Source: Acidobacteriota bacterium (lineage in GTDB: Bacteria > Acidobacteriota > Blastocatellia > Pyrinomonadales > Pyrinomonadaceae). From it: DNA of 64,000 nt. The stretch spans positions 1 to 64,000 of the forward strand of contig JAOAPX010000090.1 in the NCBI GenBank assembly GCA_025463125.1. The letters are read 5' to 3'. The notes below the pieces were generated by a model. It made no database searches. It saw nothing but the letters and a program-made list of their open reading frames with translations, and was not told where the DNA came from. Each line of letters opens with the position of its first letter. Position 1 is the stretch's first letter. The translations under genes were made by a program, and so were the position numbers. Shown here in pieces: positions 9,740 through 19,514 of this stretch.

Positions 9740-10273
9740 TTATTTTGTAAACGGCATCGGCTGCGGTTCTTCGCCTTCTTTCGGCGGTTCGCGTTTTATG
9801 CTTTGAAAAATTTCAATAATCTTATCGTGCATCGTTTTCGCTTCCGCGTCGTTCGGATTGAGCTTCAAACCTTTGCGAAAATCGCCGAGCGCCGCGCGGT
9901 ACTGCGCCGCTTCGGTCAATAAAAACGCCCGCTCAAAGCGCGCCGCCGCCAGATTTTCCTTCGCTTTGGCATCGCTTGGCTTGGCTTTGTATTCCGCTTC
10001 CGCCTTTTCGATTTTCGCCGTTTGCGCCGAAACGTCGATCGGACGAGCCATCGGCGATTCAGTCGAACCGGTGGGTCTTGTCGCCGTCGTCGCAGGCGCT
10101 GAAGATGATGCCGGCGGCAAAGATTTTTCCGTCGAATGCGCCGCGACGGTTTCCGGCTGAGACCGGTTTACGGCGACGGACACATTCGTATTCTGAACCG
10201 CCACGTTCTGCGGCGTATTACTACAGCCGACTAAACCGACAACGCTTAAACTTAAAATTGCTATTTTTTTCAT
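9740..10273 (-). CDS. TPR-containing lipoprotein
   Basis: Lipobox LVGCS; TPR AQYRAALGDFRKGLKLNPNDAEAK. Confidence 0.75.
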   Translation of the reverse strand: MKKIAILSLSVVGLVGCSNTPQNVAVQNTNVSVAVNRSQPETVAAHSTEKSLPPASSSAPATTATRPTGSTESPMARPIDVSAQTAKIEKAEAEYKAKPSDAKAKENLAAARFERAFLLTEAAQYRAALGDFRKGLKLNPNDAEAKTMHDKIIEIFQSIKREPPKEGEEPQPMPFTK

Positions 10274-10503
10274 GATAATTATTATAAAAGCCGGATTCCC
10301 GCTTATAAAAGATAACCGGACGGCTTTACCGCGAAACGCGCAAAAGACACAGAATCAAAATCTTACTTAATTCTCGCTTATTTCCCGTGTTTCGCAGGCA
10401 TAAAGCCTTGTAATGCATTTTAACCGGCGACTTTTCTTTGAGCCGGAAACGAAAATCAACCGTTTCTTTAATCTTTCGCCGCCGAATGATTCGTTAATTT
10501 TCT

Positions 10504-12462
10504 TTATTTATTCTCAATATAAGGGCGCGCCTGCACAACGTAGATTCGCCCGTTCATAATTCCCCACTCAATATCCTGTTCTTTTTTCCCGCCGAAAACG
10601 CGGCGCACGCTGAGCGCGATTTTCGCTAAATTCCGCGCCTGCAAATCCGTTAAGATTCGTTTCGATTGCGGGTCGGCGCATTGATCTGTTTTTTCAACCA
10701 AACCGCCTTCGTCGTCGAAAACAAGCGAGTTTTGCTGCTGCGAAATGGTCATCAAGATAACCGAATTAGATGTAGGATTAAACAAAATCTGCTCGGGAAT
10801 ACCGTTATTGTCGGGAATTTTCGAATTATGCCCGCAAACGGTGCTGATGTAAACGGCGTTTTTGTTGTTGTCGTCAAACGGGTCTTTGGAAATCATCACG
10901 CCGCCTTTTTGCATATTGACGCTCAATTGAATCAAAGCCGACATATAAACGTCCGTCTGGCTGACGTAATTGCGCACCCGCGCTTCATACGCTTCAAATT
11001 TCCAGAGCGACGCCCAAACTTTTTTCACGGCTTCGATCAAATCTTTTTCTTTCGTAACGTTCGGCACGCTCGAATAAAGACCGGCGCCCGAGAAATTCGG
11101 CAAATCTTCCGAATTTGAAGAGCTTCGAACGAACACGGAACGCCCGCCGAGCTGCGTTTTCCATTTCTGCACGATCTGGCGGCGCAGCGCTTCGTCAAAC
11201 TCGCCGTTTTGAACTTGCTTTCGAAACGCATCGAGTTTTTCGCGGCGATAACGCGGATTATGTATAAAATTATTGTCGTCTAAAAACTGTTCGATTTCCT
11301 TGTCGAAACCGTTCGCCTTCATAAAACTGTCGTACCAGTAGAAAGGCACGGCGAAACCGTCGGGAACGGTAAATCCTACGAGTTTCGCGTTCAGCATTTC
11401 GCCTAAGTTTGCCGATTTCGCGCCGTAAAGAACGCTGTCTTTTTTACGCATCTCGCGAAGTCCGGCGAGCTTTTTAATTTCCAGATTAACCGGCGGAATC
11501 TGTATGTCGGGCGGCGTGTAATTCTTTAAAACTTCCGAATCGGCGCGTTTGAACTTGTAATCGGTCAAACCCGCGTCGAGCTCGACCCAGTAAGTGTCGA
11601 ATTCTTTAAAAAGCTTGTCGGCGTCCTTGATATAAACGTTCGGGATGCCCCAGCCTTTGGCTAAAATATTGATGTGCGAAAGCGGCGTAGACGGTTTTGC
11701 AACGATGATTCCGCGAACCGGCGGCAGACTCAGAGGCAATTCTTTCAGCACTAAAATCTCGTTGTCGCCGATTTCTACGGTATCGTCGAGCTTGTCGATA
11801 ATGTGGATTCTGCCGACGGTTTTTCCGGTATTAAGAGCGAGATATTCCTGATTTTTGGCGATGTCGCTTTGAAGAACGCGTTCGATGCCGAGCGTTGCCG
11901 AAACGTCTTCCTGCCGGATCGAATTCGGTTTATAAAAAACGTCTGTGAAAAACGTCCGGTTGATCGTATCGCCGGCGATCGTGATGTGTTCGGCGGTCGC
12001 CTGATCGCCTTCCCAAAGCTCCCATGTGAATTTTTCGACCGGTTTTTGCCAGGCGATCGTGCCGACGATAAAACGCCGGTCTTCGTCTATATAAATCGGT
12101 TTAAAAACATCGCCGCCGCGCGGAACGAGATAGTTTGCCAGCAGAAAATCTTTATGAAATCGATATTTCTGCGAATTTACATAATAGATTTTGTTTTTGT
12201 TTTTGCGGTCGATGATAAACATCGCGTGCGGCAAAGCGTACGGCGTGCCTTGATGATAAGTTCTGGCAATCGTATCGAAATCAGCCTGCGAAACTACTTT
12301 CGGCAAAGAATTTTTTTTCGCGTCCGGCGTTTTCGGCATCGCGCCCGCGGATTCGCGCGTCGGCGAAGGCTTGCGCGCCATCTGCCCGTATGCGCTCTGA
12401 CCGAGCGAGAAAATCAAACCGGATAAAAACAATACCGAGAAAATATTTTGTAGCTTCTTCAT
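10504..12462 (-). CDS. Exported PEP-utilising/PPDK-type protein (His domain followed by ATP-grasp domain)
   Basis: Signal peptide MKKLQNIFSVLFLSGLIFSLGQSAYGQ; mobile His motif STPLSHINILAKGWGIPNVYI; PPDK_N-like FVRSSSNSEDLPNFSGAGLYSS. Confidence 0.85.
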   Translation of the reverse strand: MKKLQNIFSVLFLSGLIFSLGQSAYGQMARKPSPTRESAGAMPKTPDAKKNSLPKVVSQADFDTIARTYHQGTPYALPHAMFIIDRKNKNKIYYVNSQKYRFHKDFLLANYLVPRGGDVFKPIYIDEDRRFIVGTIAWQKPVEKFTWELWEGDQATAEHITIAGDTINRTFFTDVFYKPNSIRQEDVSATLGIERVLQSDIAKNQEYLALNTGKTVGRIHIIDKLDDTVEIGDNEILVLKELPLSLPPVRGIIVAKPSTPLSHINILAKGWGIPNVYIKDADKLFKEFDTYWVELDAGLTDYKFKRADSEVLKNYTPPDIQIPPVNLEIKKLAGLREMRKKDSVLYGAKSANLGEMLNAKLVGFTVPDGFAVPFYWYDSFMKANGFDKEIEQFLDDNNFIHNPRYRREKLDAFRKQVQNGEFDEALRRQIVQKWKTQLGGRSVFVRSSSNSEDLPNFSGAGLYSSVPNVTKEKDLIEAVKKVWASLWKFEAYEARVRNYVSQTDVYMSALIQLSVNMQKGGVMISKDPFDDNNKNAVYISTVCGHNSKIPDNNGIPEQILFNPTSNSVILMTISQQQNSLVFDDEGGLVEKTDQCADPQSKRILTDLQARNLAKIALSVRRVFGGKKEQDIEWGIMNGRIYVVQARPYIENK

Positions 12463-12476
12463 AATTTTTTTAGGAA

Positions 12477-13124
12477 TTATTTATAAATGACGCGGCGGCG
12501 AAAACTTTCAAGCTGTTCGCGGTTGCCGAGATGAATGCCGAGCTTTTTCAGATAGCCTTCGCGCATATCGTAAATCCATCCGTGAACCGTCAGGTTTTGC
12601 CCTTTTTGCCAGGCATCGCGCACAAACGTCGTTTCGCAAACATTCAGCGTTTGTTCTAAAACATTGAGCTCGCACAATTTATAAAAACGATTGAGCTCGT
12701 CTTCGATTGCTTCGAGCGTCGCTTCGTGCGTTCGCATCACGTCCTGAATATGACGCAGCCAATTATCGATCAAACCGAAACGGACGTTTTCCATCGCCGC
12801 TTTAACGCCGCCGCAATTGTAATGCCCGCAAACGATTATGTGTTCGACGCCGAGAGCTTCGACGGCAAATTGAATGACCGACAGGCAGTTCATATCCGTA
12901 TGAACGACGACATTGGCAATGTTTCGATGCACAAACAGCTCGCCCGGTTTCAAACCCATCGTCATATTGGCGGAAATACGGCTGTCCGAGCATCCGATCC
13001 ATAAATATTTCGGCGTTTGTACGTCATAGATGCGCGAAAAATATTCGGCATCTTTTGTTTTCATCTCTTCCGCCCAGCGGGCGTTGTTTTCCAGCAAGTA
13101 ATCAAGTGTGTCCATAAGAAACAA
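12477..13124 (-). CDS. can: Beta-class carbonic anhydrase
   Basis: Zn motifs WIGCSDSRI and VCGHYNCGGV. Confidence 0.95.
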   Translation of the reverse strand: MFLMDTLDYLLENNARWAEEMKTKDAEYFSRIYDVQTPKYLWIGCSDSRISANMTMGLKPGELFVHRNIANVVVHTDMNCLSVIQFAVEALGVEHIIVCGHYNCGGVKAAMENVRFGLIDNWLRHIQDVMRTHEATLEAIEDELNRFYKLCELNVLEQTLNVCETTFVRDAWQKGQNLTVHGWIYDMREGYLKKLGIHLGNREQLESFRRRVIYK

Positions 13125-13138
13125 AATAATATTCTACA

Positions 13139-14398
13139 TTATTTCCGTAAAATCTCTTCAATCGCGTCGCAGGCGGTTTCCGTTCCGTGTTCTTCTGCAA
13201 TAATTTTACGGGCGGCATTCGCCTTTATTTTATAATCCGGATCGTAAAGCAGCGCCCGCAAATGATTTGCAGCGTTTTCCGCCGCGTAGTTTTCTCTTGA
13301 AATTACGCGCGCCGTGCCGAGCCGCTCGCAGCGCGCCGCGTTGTCCGGCTGGTCGTGCGAATAAGGCATAAAAAGCTGCGGAACTCCGGCGCGCAAAACC
13401 TGAGCCGTCGTGCCGACGCCGCCTTGATGCACGACGCACGCCGCTTTCGGAAAAACAAGAGAATACGGCGCGTAATCGTATCCGGCGATTTTGTCGCTCA
13501 AACCTTTCGGCGGCTCGTTGTAAACGCCGTAAAGCAAAACGGCGCGGCGATTGAGAATTTTCGCCGCCTTCGCGCTTTCTTCAAAAAAATCGCGCGCGTC
13601 CATAACAGCCGCGCTGCCTAAAGTAAAAACAATCGGCGGTTCCCCGTTTTCCAAAAATTCGGTCAAGCCTTCAGGCATTTTACCCGTATCATTTTGTCCG
13701 TCGTAAAAACAAAATCCGGTTTGCAAGGTCGGAACGTGCCAATCGGGCTGCGGTCGGGCGAGAACTTTTGAGAAAAGCGCGAGATGCAGCAAATCCGAGT
13801 TTTTGCCGAAAAAAATCGCGTCGTGATTTTCGTCGAGACCGAGCGAGCGGCGAAAGTCTCTGTACGGCTCGAACCAGTCGCGAATCGTCCAGGTCATAAA
13901 TTTGAAGATGTTTTGATGAAAAGCTACGGGCAGAAACCGCAAGCTCCCGTACCATTGCGCCGTCGGGTAAACATTCGGGTCATGCGCCGAAAAGAGCGAA
14001 ATCGGCGCGAGGCTCGTCGAAATCCATTTGATCCCGGTTTTTTCAACCACCGATTTTGCGGCGTAGACGATCTCGCCCGTAATCAGCAAATCCGCGCCTT
14101 CGACCGCCGCCGTCAAATCCTCGTACATCGGTCGCAGGTTCGGAAAAATGAGTTTTTTTAAAATCGTTTCCGTTCCCTTTTCGGCGTCCATCAACTGCCT
14201 TGCGAGTTCTTTATCTTCCGGGTCGATGTTCGGGCGCAGCGGAACGAGCGCGAATCCGAGAGATTCGATCTTTTCCCTATAAAACTCCATCAGGCTGAAA
14301 ACGACGCTGTGACCGCGCCGCCGCAATTCCAGAGCGAGCGCGATTTTCGGATGAACGTCGCCGAGCGAGCCGAATGTGGAAATAACAATTTTCGCCAT
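13139..14398 (-). CDS. Glycosyltransferase (MGT/UGT type, GT1/GT28-like)
   Basis: STFGSLGDVHPKIALALELRRRGHSV; VVHQGGVGTTAQVLRAGVPQLFMPYSHDQPDNAARCERLG. Confidence 0.9.
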   Translation of the reverse strand: MAKIVISTFGSLGDVHPKIALALELRRRGHSVVFSLMEFYREKIESLGFALVPLRPNIDPEDKELARQLMDAEKGTETILKKLIFPNLRPMYEDLTAAVEGADLLITGEIVYAAKSVVEKTGIKWISTSLAPISLFSAHDPNVYPTAQWYGSLRFLPVAFHQNIFKFMTWTIRDWFEPYRDFRRSLGLDENHDAIFFGKNSDLLHLALFSKVLARPQPDWHVPTLQTGFCFYDGQNDTGKMPEGLTEFLENGEPPIVFTLGSAAVMDARDFFEESAKAAKILNRRAVLLYGVYNEPPKGLSDKIAGYDYAPYSLVFPKAACVVHQGGVGTTAQVLRAGVPQLFMPYSHDQPDNAARCERLGTARVISRENYAAENAANHLRALLYDPDYKIKANAARKIIAEEHGTETACDAIEEILRK

Positions 14399-14458
14399 AA
14401 ACCGAAATTAGTGAAAAGTGAAAAACGAACTAGTGAAAAACGAAAGATTTTTATTTCT

Positions 14459-14496
14459 CACTTTTCACTTTTCACTTTTCACTTTTCACTTTTTTG
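14459..14496. repeat. Heptamer tandem repeat (CACTTTT)x5, with inverted AAAAGTG copies at 14411-14440
   Basis: Direct reading of cacttttcacttttcacttttcacttttcactttttt. Confidence 0.85.
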
Positions 14497-14670
14497 TCTT
14501 TCAATTTCCCGCTCGTTTAAGCGTTCTTTCACTTGAAACCGAATGCTCAAAAAAAACGCGACCGCGGCGAAAACCACTGACACAAACAGCCCGTCGTTAT
14601 TTCCCCGCCACAAGAAAAACGCGGCGATCCCGATCAGAATCACCGCTGTAATTTGAAAAAATCTTTCCAT
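14479..14670 (-). CDS. Small membrane protein of unknown function
   Basis: 63 aa, two hydrophobic segments, co-oriented with neighbours. Confidence 0.55.
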   Translation of the reverse strand: MERFFQITAVILIGIAAFFLWRGNNDGLFVSVVFAAVAFFLSIRFQVKERLNEREIERQKSEK

Positions 14671-14900
14671 TGTTATTTTTTACAACTCGTTTTTTATTTC
14701 GTCATTAAGAATTTCGCTCGCTGCTTTTCGATTGCGGCTTTTCTTCCAAAAGTATCTCAAAACCAGATAAATAGGTAAAACTATAAACAACGGAAACGGC
14801 AGAATCGCAATCGCAAAAGTAATCAAGCCGAGCAGAAAACTAAGCGCGAAAGAAAAACCGCTGCTTAGAGATTCGGTCAGTTGATAGAAAAAGAAGCGAG

Positions 14901-15527
14901 TTATTGAGGCTTGCGCGCGGCAGCGCGAAAACCTTCCCCGGCGAAAAAAGAGCGCACGGCACTAAGCATCCGGCGGACGGCGCGGAAGACTTTCGGCGCG
15001 AACCAGAAAAAGAAAATCGTGAAAATTATTAAAACTATCGCGATCAAGACGGGCGCGAAAACGGCTAAAACCGTTCCGGCAAAAGCGATGACGTCTTCGG
15101 TAATTGATAAAATCCAGTTGGACACGGGTTCGGGCGAAAGGTTTGCGCCGGCGCGAAGCGCGGCTTTTGTGCCGTGAGAGGAAAACGCCAGACCGCCGCC
15201 GAGAAGCGCCGCGATTGTAAAAACGCCCGCGTCCATCTCGTTTGTCGCCGCGTATGCGACGATTGCGCCCGCCGGAACGCGTATAAACGTGTGAACCGCG
15301 TCCCAGACGCTGTCAACGTACGGGATTTTATCGGCGAAAAACTCGATGAAATATAAAAAGGCGGCGACGCCGATAATCCACCAATTATCGAGAACGTCCA
15401 AGCCGCCGGGCAGTTTCGTCGCGCCGAACTTTTGCAGCAGTCCGAGAACCGAAACGGTCGCGTAAAGATTTATACCGGAAGTCCAAGCCGTTCCGAGCGC
15501 CAAACTCAATGTCGAAAACCATTCCAT
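14901..15527 (-). CDS. DUF4126 family membrane protein
   Basis: LALGTAWTSGINLYATVSVLGLLQKFG...LDNWWIIGVAAFLYFIEFFADKIPYVDSVWDAVHTFIRVPAGA. Confidence 0.85.
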   Translation of the reverse strand: MEWFSTLSLALGTAWTSGINLYATVSVLGLLQKFGATKLPGGLDVLDNWWIIGVAAFLYFIEFFADKIPYVDSVWDAVHTFIRVPAGAIVAYAATNEMDAGVFTIAALLGGGLAFSSHGTKAALRAGANLSPEPVSNWILSITEDVIAFAGTVLAVFAPVLIAIVLIIFTIFFFWFAPKVFRAVRRMLSAVRSFFAGEGFRAAARKPQ

Positions 15528-15673
15528 AATATTTTCTCCTTAATCAGAAACCAGAATGATTCAAACAAAAACTATTCACACAAGATAATTCAAAACCGGG
15601 TAAACAGGAGTTTTGATTATACGCGTATTCAGCACGGCATCCGGCTTTTTCAGGTTTTGTTTCCTGTAAATCT

Positions 15674-17026
15674 TTACGCCGCTTCTTCCTCTTCGGTTCC
15701 GTCTCCGTCGCGTTTGATGCCGAATTTTTCCAGGCGATACTGCAAAGTTCTAAAAGTTAAACCGAGCAATTTCGCGGATTTCGTAATGTTGTAATCGGTG
15801 CGTTCCATCGCCTGCATAATCAGGCTGCGCTCGACGTCTTCGAAATTAACGCCTTCGGCGGGCAGTTTGAATAAATCGTCAGCCGACGCCGTTCGAGCCG
15901 TCTGCGACATTTCCGGCGGCAGATCGTCAAGCGTGATCGTGTCGTCTTCGCACAAAAGAATCGCTCGTTCGAGCGCCGATTCAAGCTGGCGAACATTGCC
16001 CGGATACGCGTAATCTTCCAGAAGACGCCGCGCTTCCGAGCTTATATTGATTTTGCGCTCGGTGCCGCGCGTGTGTTTTTTGAGAAAATACTCGATTAAA
16101 ACTTTTACGTCCGTAGCGCGCTCGCGCAGCGGCGGCAGCTCGATCGAAAGCACATTCAGGCGGTAATACAGATCTTCTCTGAAACGCTTTTCTTCGACCA
16201 TTTTGAGCAAATCGCGATTTGTCGCCGCCACCACCCGGACGTCAACGTCGAGTTCCTTTGTTCCGCCGACGCGGCGAATTTGTTTCTCCTGCAAAGCGCG
16301 CAGAATTTTAGCCTGAAGGCTGACTTCGAGCTCGCCGATTTCGTCTAAAAAAAGCGTTCCGTCGTCAGCGATTTCAAACAAACCTTTTTTCTCGCCGATC
16401 GCGCCCGTAAACGAGCCTTTTTCGTGCCCGAAAAGCTCGCTTTCGAGCAGATTTTCGTTAATCGCCGCGCAGTTGACGGCTTGAAAAGTTTCATTCGAGC
16501 GCAAACTGTTCTGGTGAATCGCCCGCGCGATCAATTCTTTCCCGGTTCCCGATTCGCCGCGAATCAAAACGGTCGAATTCGATTTCGCCACCTTTAAAAT
16601 CAGCTTTTTTACTTTGTCCATCTCCGGCGAAGCGGAAACGATTTCGCCGTCGAGAACCGACAATTTATTAAGCGCGCGGCTGACCGTATCGAGCAGCTTT
16701 TCGCTGTCGTAAGGCTTTTGCAGATAATCGAAAGCTCCAAGGCGAAGCGCGTCGACCGCCGAATCGACCGAGCCGTGCGCCGTCAGCAAAATAACAATAA
16801 TCGACTTGTCGAAATTCGTCAGCTCTTTTAATAAATCGAGACCGCTCATCCCGGTCATTTTCAAATCCGTTAAAACCAGATCAAAACGGCGGTCGGCAAC
16901 AAACTTCATCGCCGCTTCGCCCGAACTCGCCGTCGTCACGTCATAACCTTCGCCCGACAAAATCATCTCCAAAATCTCGCGCTGAGATTTTTCGTCATCA
17001 ACTACTAAAATACTTTTTCTAGCCAT
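15674..17026 (-). CDS. Sigma-54-dependent response regulator (NtrC family)
   Basis: REC domain; [45 protein letters not shown]-terminal Fis-type HTH. Confidence 0.95.
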   Translation of the reverse strand: MARKSILVVDDEKSQREILEMILSGEGYDVTTASSGEAAMKFVADRRFDLVLTDLKMTGMSGLDLLKELTNFDKSIIVILLTAHGSVDSAVDALRLGAFDYLQKPYDSEKLLDTVSRALNKLSVLDGEIVSASPEMDKVKKLILKVAKSNSTVLIRGESGTGKELIARAIHQNSLRSNETFQAVNCAAINENLLESELFGHEKGSFTGAIGEKKGLFEIADDGTLFLDEIGELEVSLQAKILRALQEKQIRRVGGTKELDVDVRVVAATNRDLLKMVEEKRFREDLYYRLNVLSIELPPLRERATDVKVLIEYFLKKHTRGTERKINISSEARRLLEDYAYPGNVRQLESALERAILLCEDDTITLDDLPPEMSQTARTASADDLFKLPAEGVNFEDVERSLIMQAMERTDYNITKSAKLLGLTFRTLQYRLEKFGIKRDGDGTEEEEAA

Positions 17027-17030
17027 AAAT

Positions 17031-17819
17031 TTAATAAATATATTTGCTTTCGGTTCTTATTAAATTGAAAAGAATATTTTCCCTTAATGATTTTAACCTC
17101 GTTATCTGTTCATCTGTAAAAGTTAAGTTTCTTAAAATCATTACTTTCACTGAGTCAAAGGCTTTTGAATTAAAAAGCTGCTCAAAATCCTCAAACGGCG
17201 TGCAATAATCTTCCCAATGTTCTACATATGTTTCTTGATAATCAGTGAAATCAAAGTGCCATAAATTCTTAAAACAACTCGAATTACTCAAATTGAATAT
17301 AAAGTTTTGTCTGTCATAACCTACTTGCATTACCAAATATTCTAATGGGTGTGAATCTAAATCAAAGAACTCTTCGTTCGGAGCTGACGGAACCTGTAAT
17401 GCCAAAAGTTTCGGCATTTTATTTATTAGTTTTGCAATTACGCCCTCTTCATCATAAGTTTGCGCCATTATAGTCCGATTATGATTTTTAGGTTCAGTCA
17501 ACTTTACAGAAAAATTAATCAAATTTGGGAAAACCACTTTACTTTCAGCAAGAAATGTAAAATCGAAATTATTTGTACCGTTAGCTCCCTCGTCAGGTGC
17601 GTCAAAAATCAAACTTCTAACTTTTTCAGCGACCGCTTTTTTTGACAGAGTTTCTAGAATTTCGGTAAAGGATTCATCAGTTGGACTGCCGAAAAAAGAC
17701 ACTTTGAGTAATTTACCGATTTCACAAAACATTAAAGACTCTTCATAAGCCCAAGTCCCGTCATTTTGCAAATTTATTTTTGTTTGAAGTTCCTTAAGCT
17801 CTCTTATTACTTCATCCAT
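17031..17819 (-). CDS. Hypothetical protein, possibly leucine-rich-repeat-like
   Basis: 262 aa ORF; LRR-like spacing (FPNLINFSV, MPKLLALQVP, FDSVKVMILRNLTFTDEQI); visibly AT-rich. Confidence 0.65.
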   Translation of the reverse strand: MDEVIRELKELQTKINLQNDGTWAYEESLMFCEIGKLLKVSFFGSPTDESFTEILETLSKKAVAEKVRSLIFDAPDEGANGTNNFDFTFLAESKVVFPNLINFSVKLTEPKNHNRTIMAQTYDEEGVIAKLINKMPKLLALQVPSAPNEEFFDLDSHPLEYLVMQVGYDRQNFIFNLSNSSCFKNLWHFDFTDYQETYVEHWEDYCTPFEDFEQLFNSKAFDSVKVMILRNLTFTDEQITRLKSLRENILFNLIRTESKYIY

Positions 17820-17823
17820 AAAT

Positions 17824-19311
17824 TTAATCTACCTTTGGTAATCTTACCGTAAACTTCGTTCCTTCGTTTAGATGCGATTCAACGCCGATCTCGCCGTTGT
17901 GGTCGTCAATAACTTTTTTGACGATTGCCAATCCCAATCCAGTTCCGGTTTCTTTGGTCGAAAAATACGGCTCGAATATTTTTGCCGAATTCTCTTCGGT
18001 AATTCCGCCGCCCGTGTCGGCGATCTCGATTTTTACAAATTCATCTTCGGGCGAAATTGTAACATTTAAATTGCCGCCGTCTTTTTCCATCGCCTGAATG
18101 GCGTTGATGAAAAGATTATTGAAAACCGAGCGCAGAAATTCGGCGTCGCCGGAAATGAGCGAAACGTTTTCGCGCTCGACGACGCTGATAACGATGTTTT
18201 GATCTTCGGCTTGCGGCTCGATGATATGCAGCGAATCTTCGATGATTTCGCGCACGTCGGTCGGCTGTAAATTCAGTTTTATCGGGCGCGAGTAGCGCAG
18301 AAAATCGGAAATCTGGTTGTTGATTCTGCCGACCTCGGTTTTCAGCTGCGCGGTCAGCTTTTCAAAAGTCGGCTGTTTCTCAGGGTCTTCGGGTTTGAAT
18401 TTATTTCTTAAATGATCGAGCGTTAAGTTTATGTAATTAAGCGGATTGCGAATTTCGTGAGCGATCGCCGAAGCCAGGCGACCGACGACGGCGGATTTTT
18501 CCGCTTCCTGCACGCGGGCTTCAAGCTCGCGGTTTTTGGCAAGCTCGGCGGTCATCTCATTAAAGCGAGAAGCCAGTTCGCCCATTTCATCGCTGCGCTC
18601 GGCTCCTTTAACGCGAACCGATAAATCGCCGTCGGCGATGCGCCGGGCGGCATTCGATAAATTGGCAATCGGACGCGTAAAACGCCAGACGAGAAAAAAC
18701 GTCGTTAAAGTCGAAAGCAAAAGAATGCCGAGCGTGTAAATCAGCGGTCGGGCGGCGCGGGCGGCGGCTTCCTTCGTGTCGTTTTCAAGAATGACCATTA
18801 CGTAATAACGCCCCTTGCTCGTCTGCACGGGAATAGCGTGCGCTTCGCCGTCTGGAAAGTCTTCCGGGGTGACTGCGGCGTTCGGAAACCTCTGCAAGTC
18901 TTCGCCGAGGCGAGAGCCTTCCATAAGCGGCGGCAAATTTACGAGTTCCGATAAATTGACGTACTTCGGCTCGCCCTGCGCGTCGGTAGTCGGTGCAAAC
19001 TGCGGGTCGAGACTGTCGTAAACCTGCCATTCGTTATCGATAATCAAGATATTTTTAATGCGGCTTGTGGTTTTTTCGTCGAAAAACGTTTGTCCCTCGC
19101 GCTTGACCAAATCTTCCATATACTCGTTTGAGGTCAAGCCGTTTGTCGCCAGCGCGAATCCTGCGACGAGCGCCTGCGTCTGCGCTTCGAGCGTTTTGTT
19201 GTTTTCCTCCTGTGTTTCGAGATTCAAATAATATTGAACGCCGAGCGTCGCGACGAGTAAAAATGCCAGAATTATCAAAAGCTTTCCGCGAAATGTTTTA
19301 AAAAAGTTCAT
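17824..19311 (-). CDS. HAMP-domain sensor histidine kinase (NtrB/ZraS-like)
   Basis: TM-sensor-TM, HAMP, ASAIAHEIRNPLNYI H-box, TGTGLGLAIVKKVIDDH. Confidence 0.93.
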   Translation of the reverse strand: MNFFKTFRGKLLIILAFLLVATLGVQYYLNLETQEENNKTLEAQTQALVAGFALATNGLTSNEYMEDLVKREGQTFFDEKTTSRIKNILIIDNEWQVYDSLDPQFAPTTDAQGEPKYVNLSELVNLPPLMEGSRLGEDLQRFPNAAVTPEDFPDGEAHAIPVQTSKGRYYVMVILENDTKEAAARAARPLIYTLGILLLSTLTTFFLVWRFTRPIANLSNAARRIADGDLSVRVKGAERSDEMGELASRFNEMTAELAKNRELEARVQEAEKSAVVGRLASAIAHEIRNPLNYINLTLDHLRNKFKPEDPEKQPTFEKLTAQLKTEVGRINNQISDFLRYSRPIKLNLQPTDVREIIEDSLHIIEPQAEDQNIVISVVERENVSLISGDAEFLRSVFNNLFINAIQAMEKDGGNLNVTISPEDEFVKIEIADTGGGITEENSAKIFEPYFSTKETGTGLGLAIVKKVIDDHNGEIGVESHLNEGTKFTVRLPKVD

Positions 19312-19514
19312 TGTTTATTGGTCTAGACCAGAAAAAATAAAAAGTCCAAAATAATCTTGCCGTATCTTAACCCGCAATGTTATAGTCTTGTTTAGCTTCA
19401 AAAAGCAAATTCTTGTTTTCCAACGAAAATTAAACAATTAGTAACAATTTAGTCAGGAATTTTCCGCTCTCCTGGAAAAGCTCCTTCAAAAACCCTTTGT
19501 AATCCGAGGTAAAA

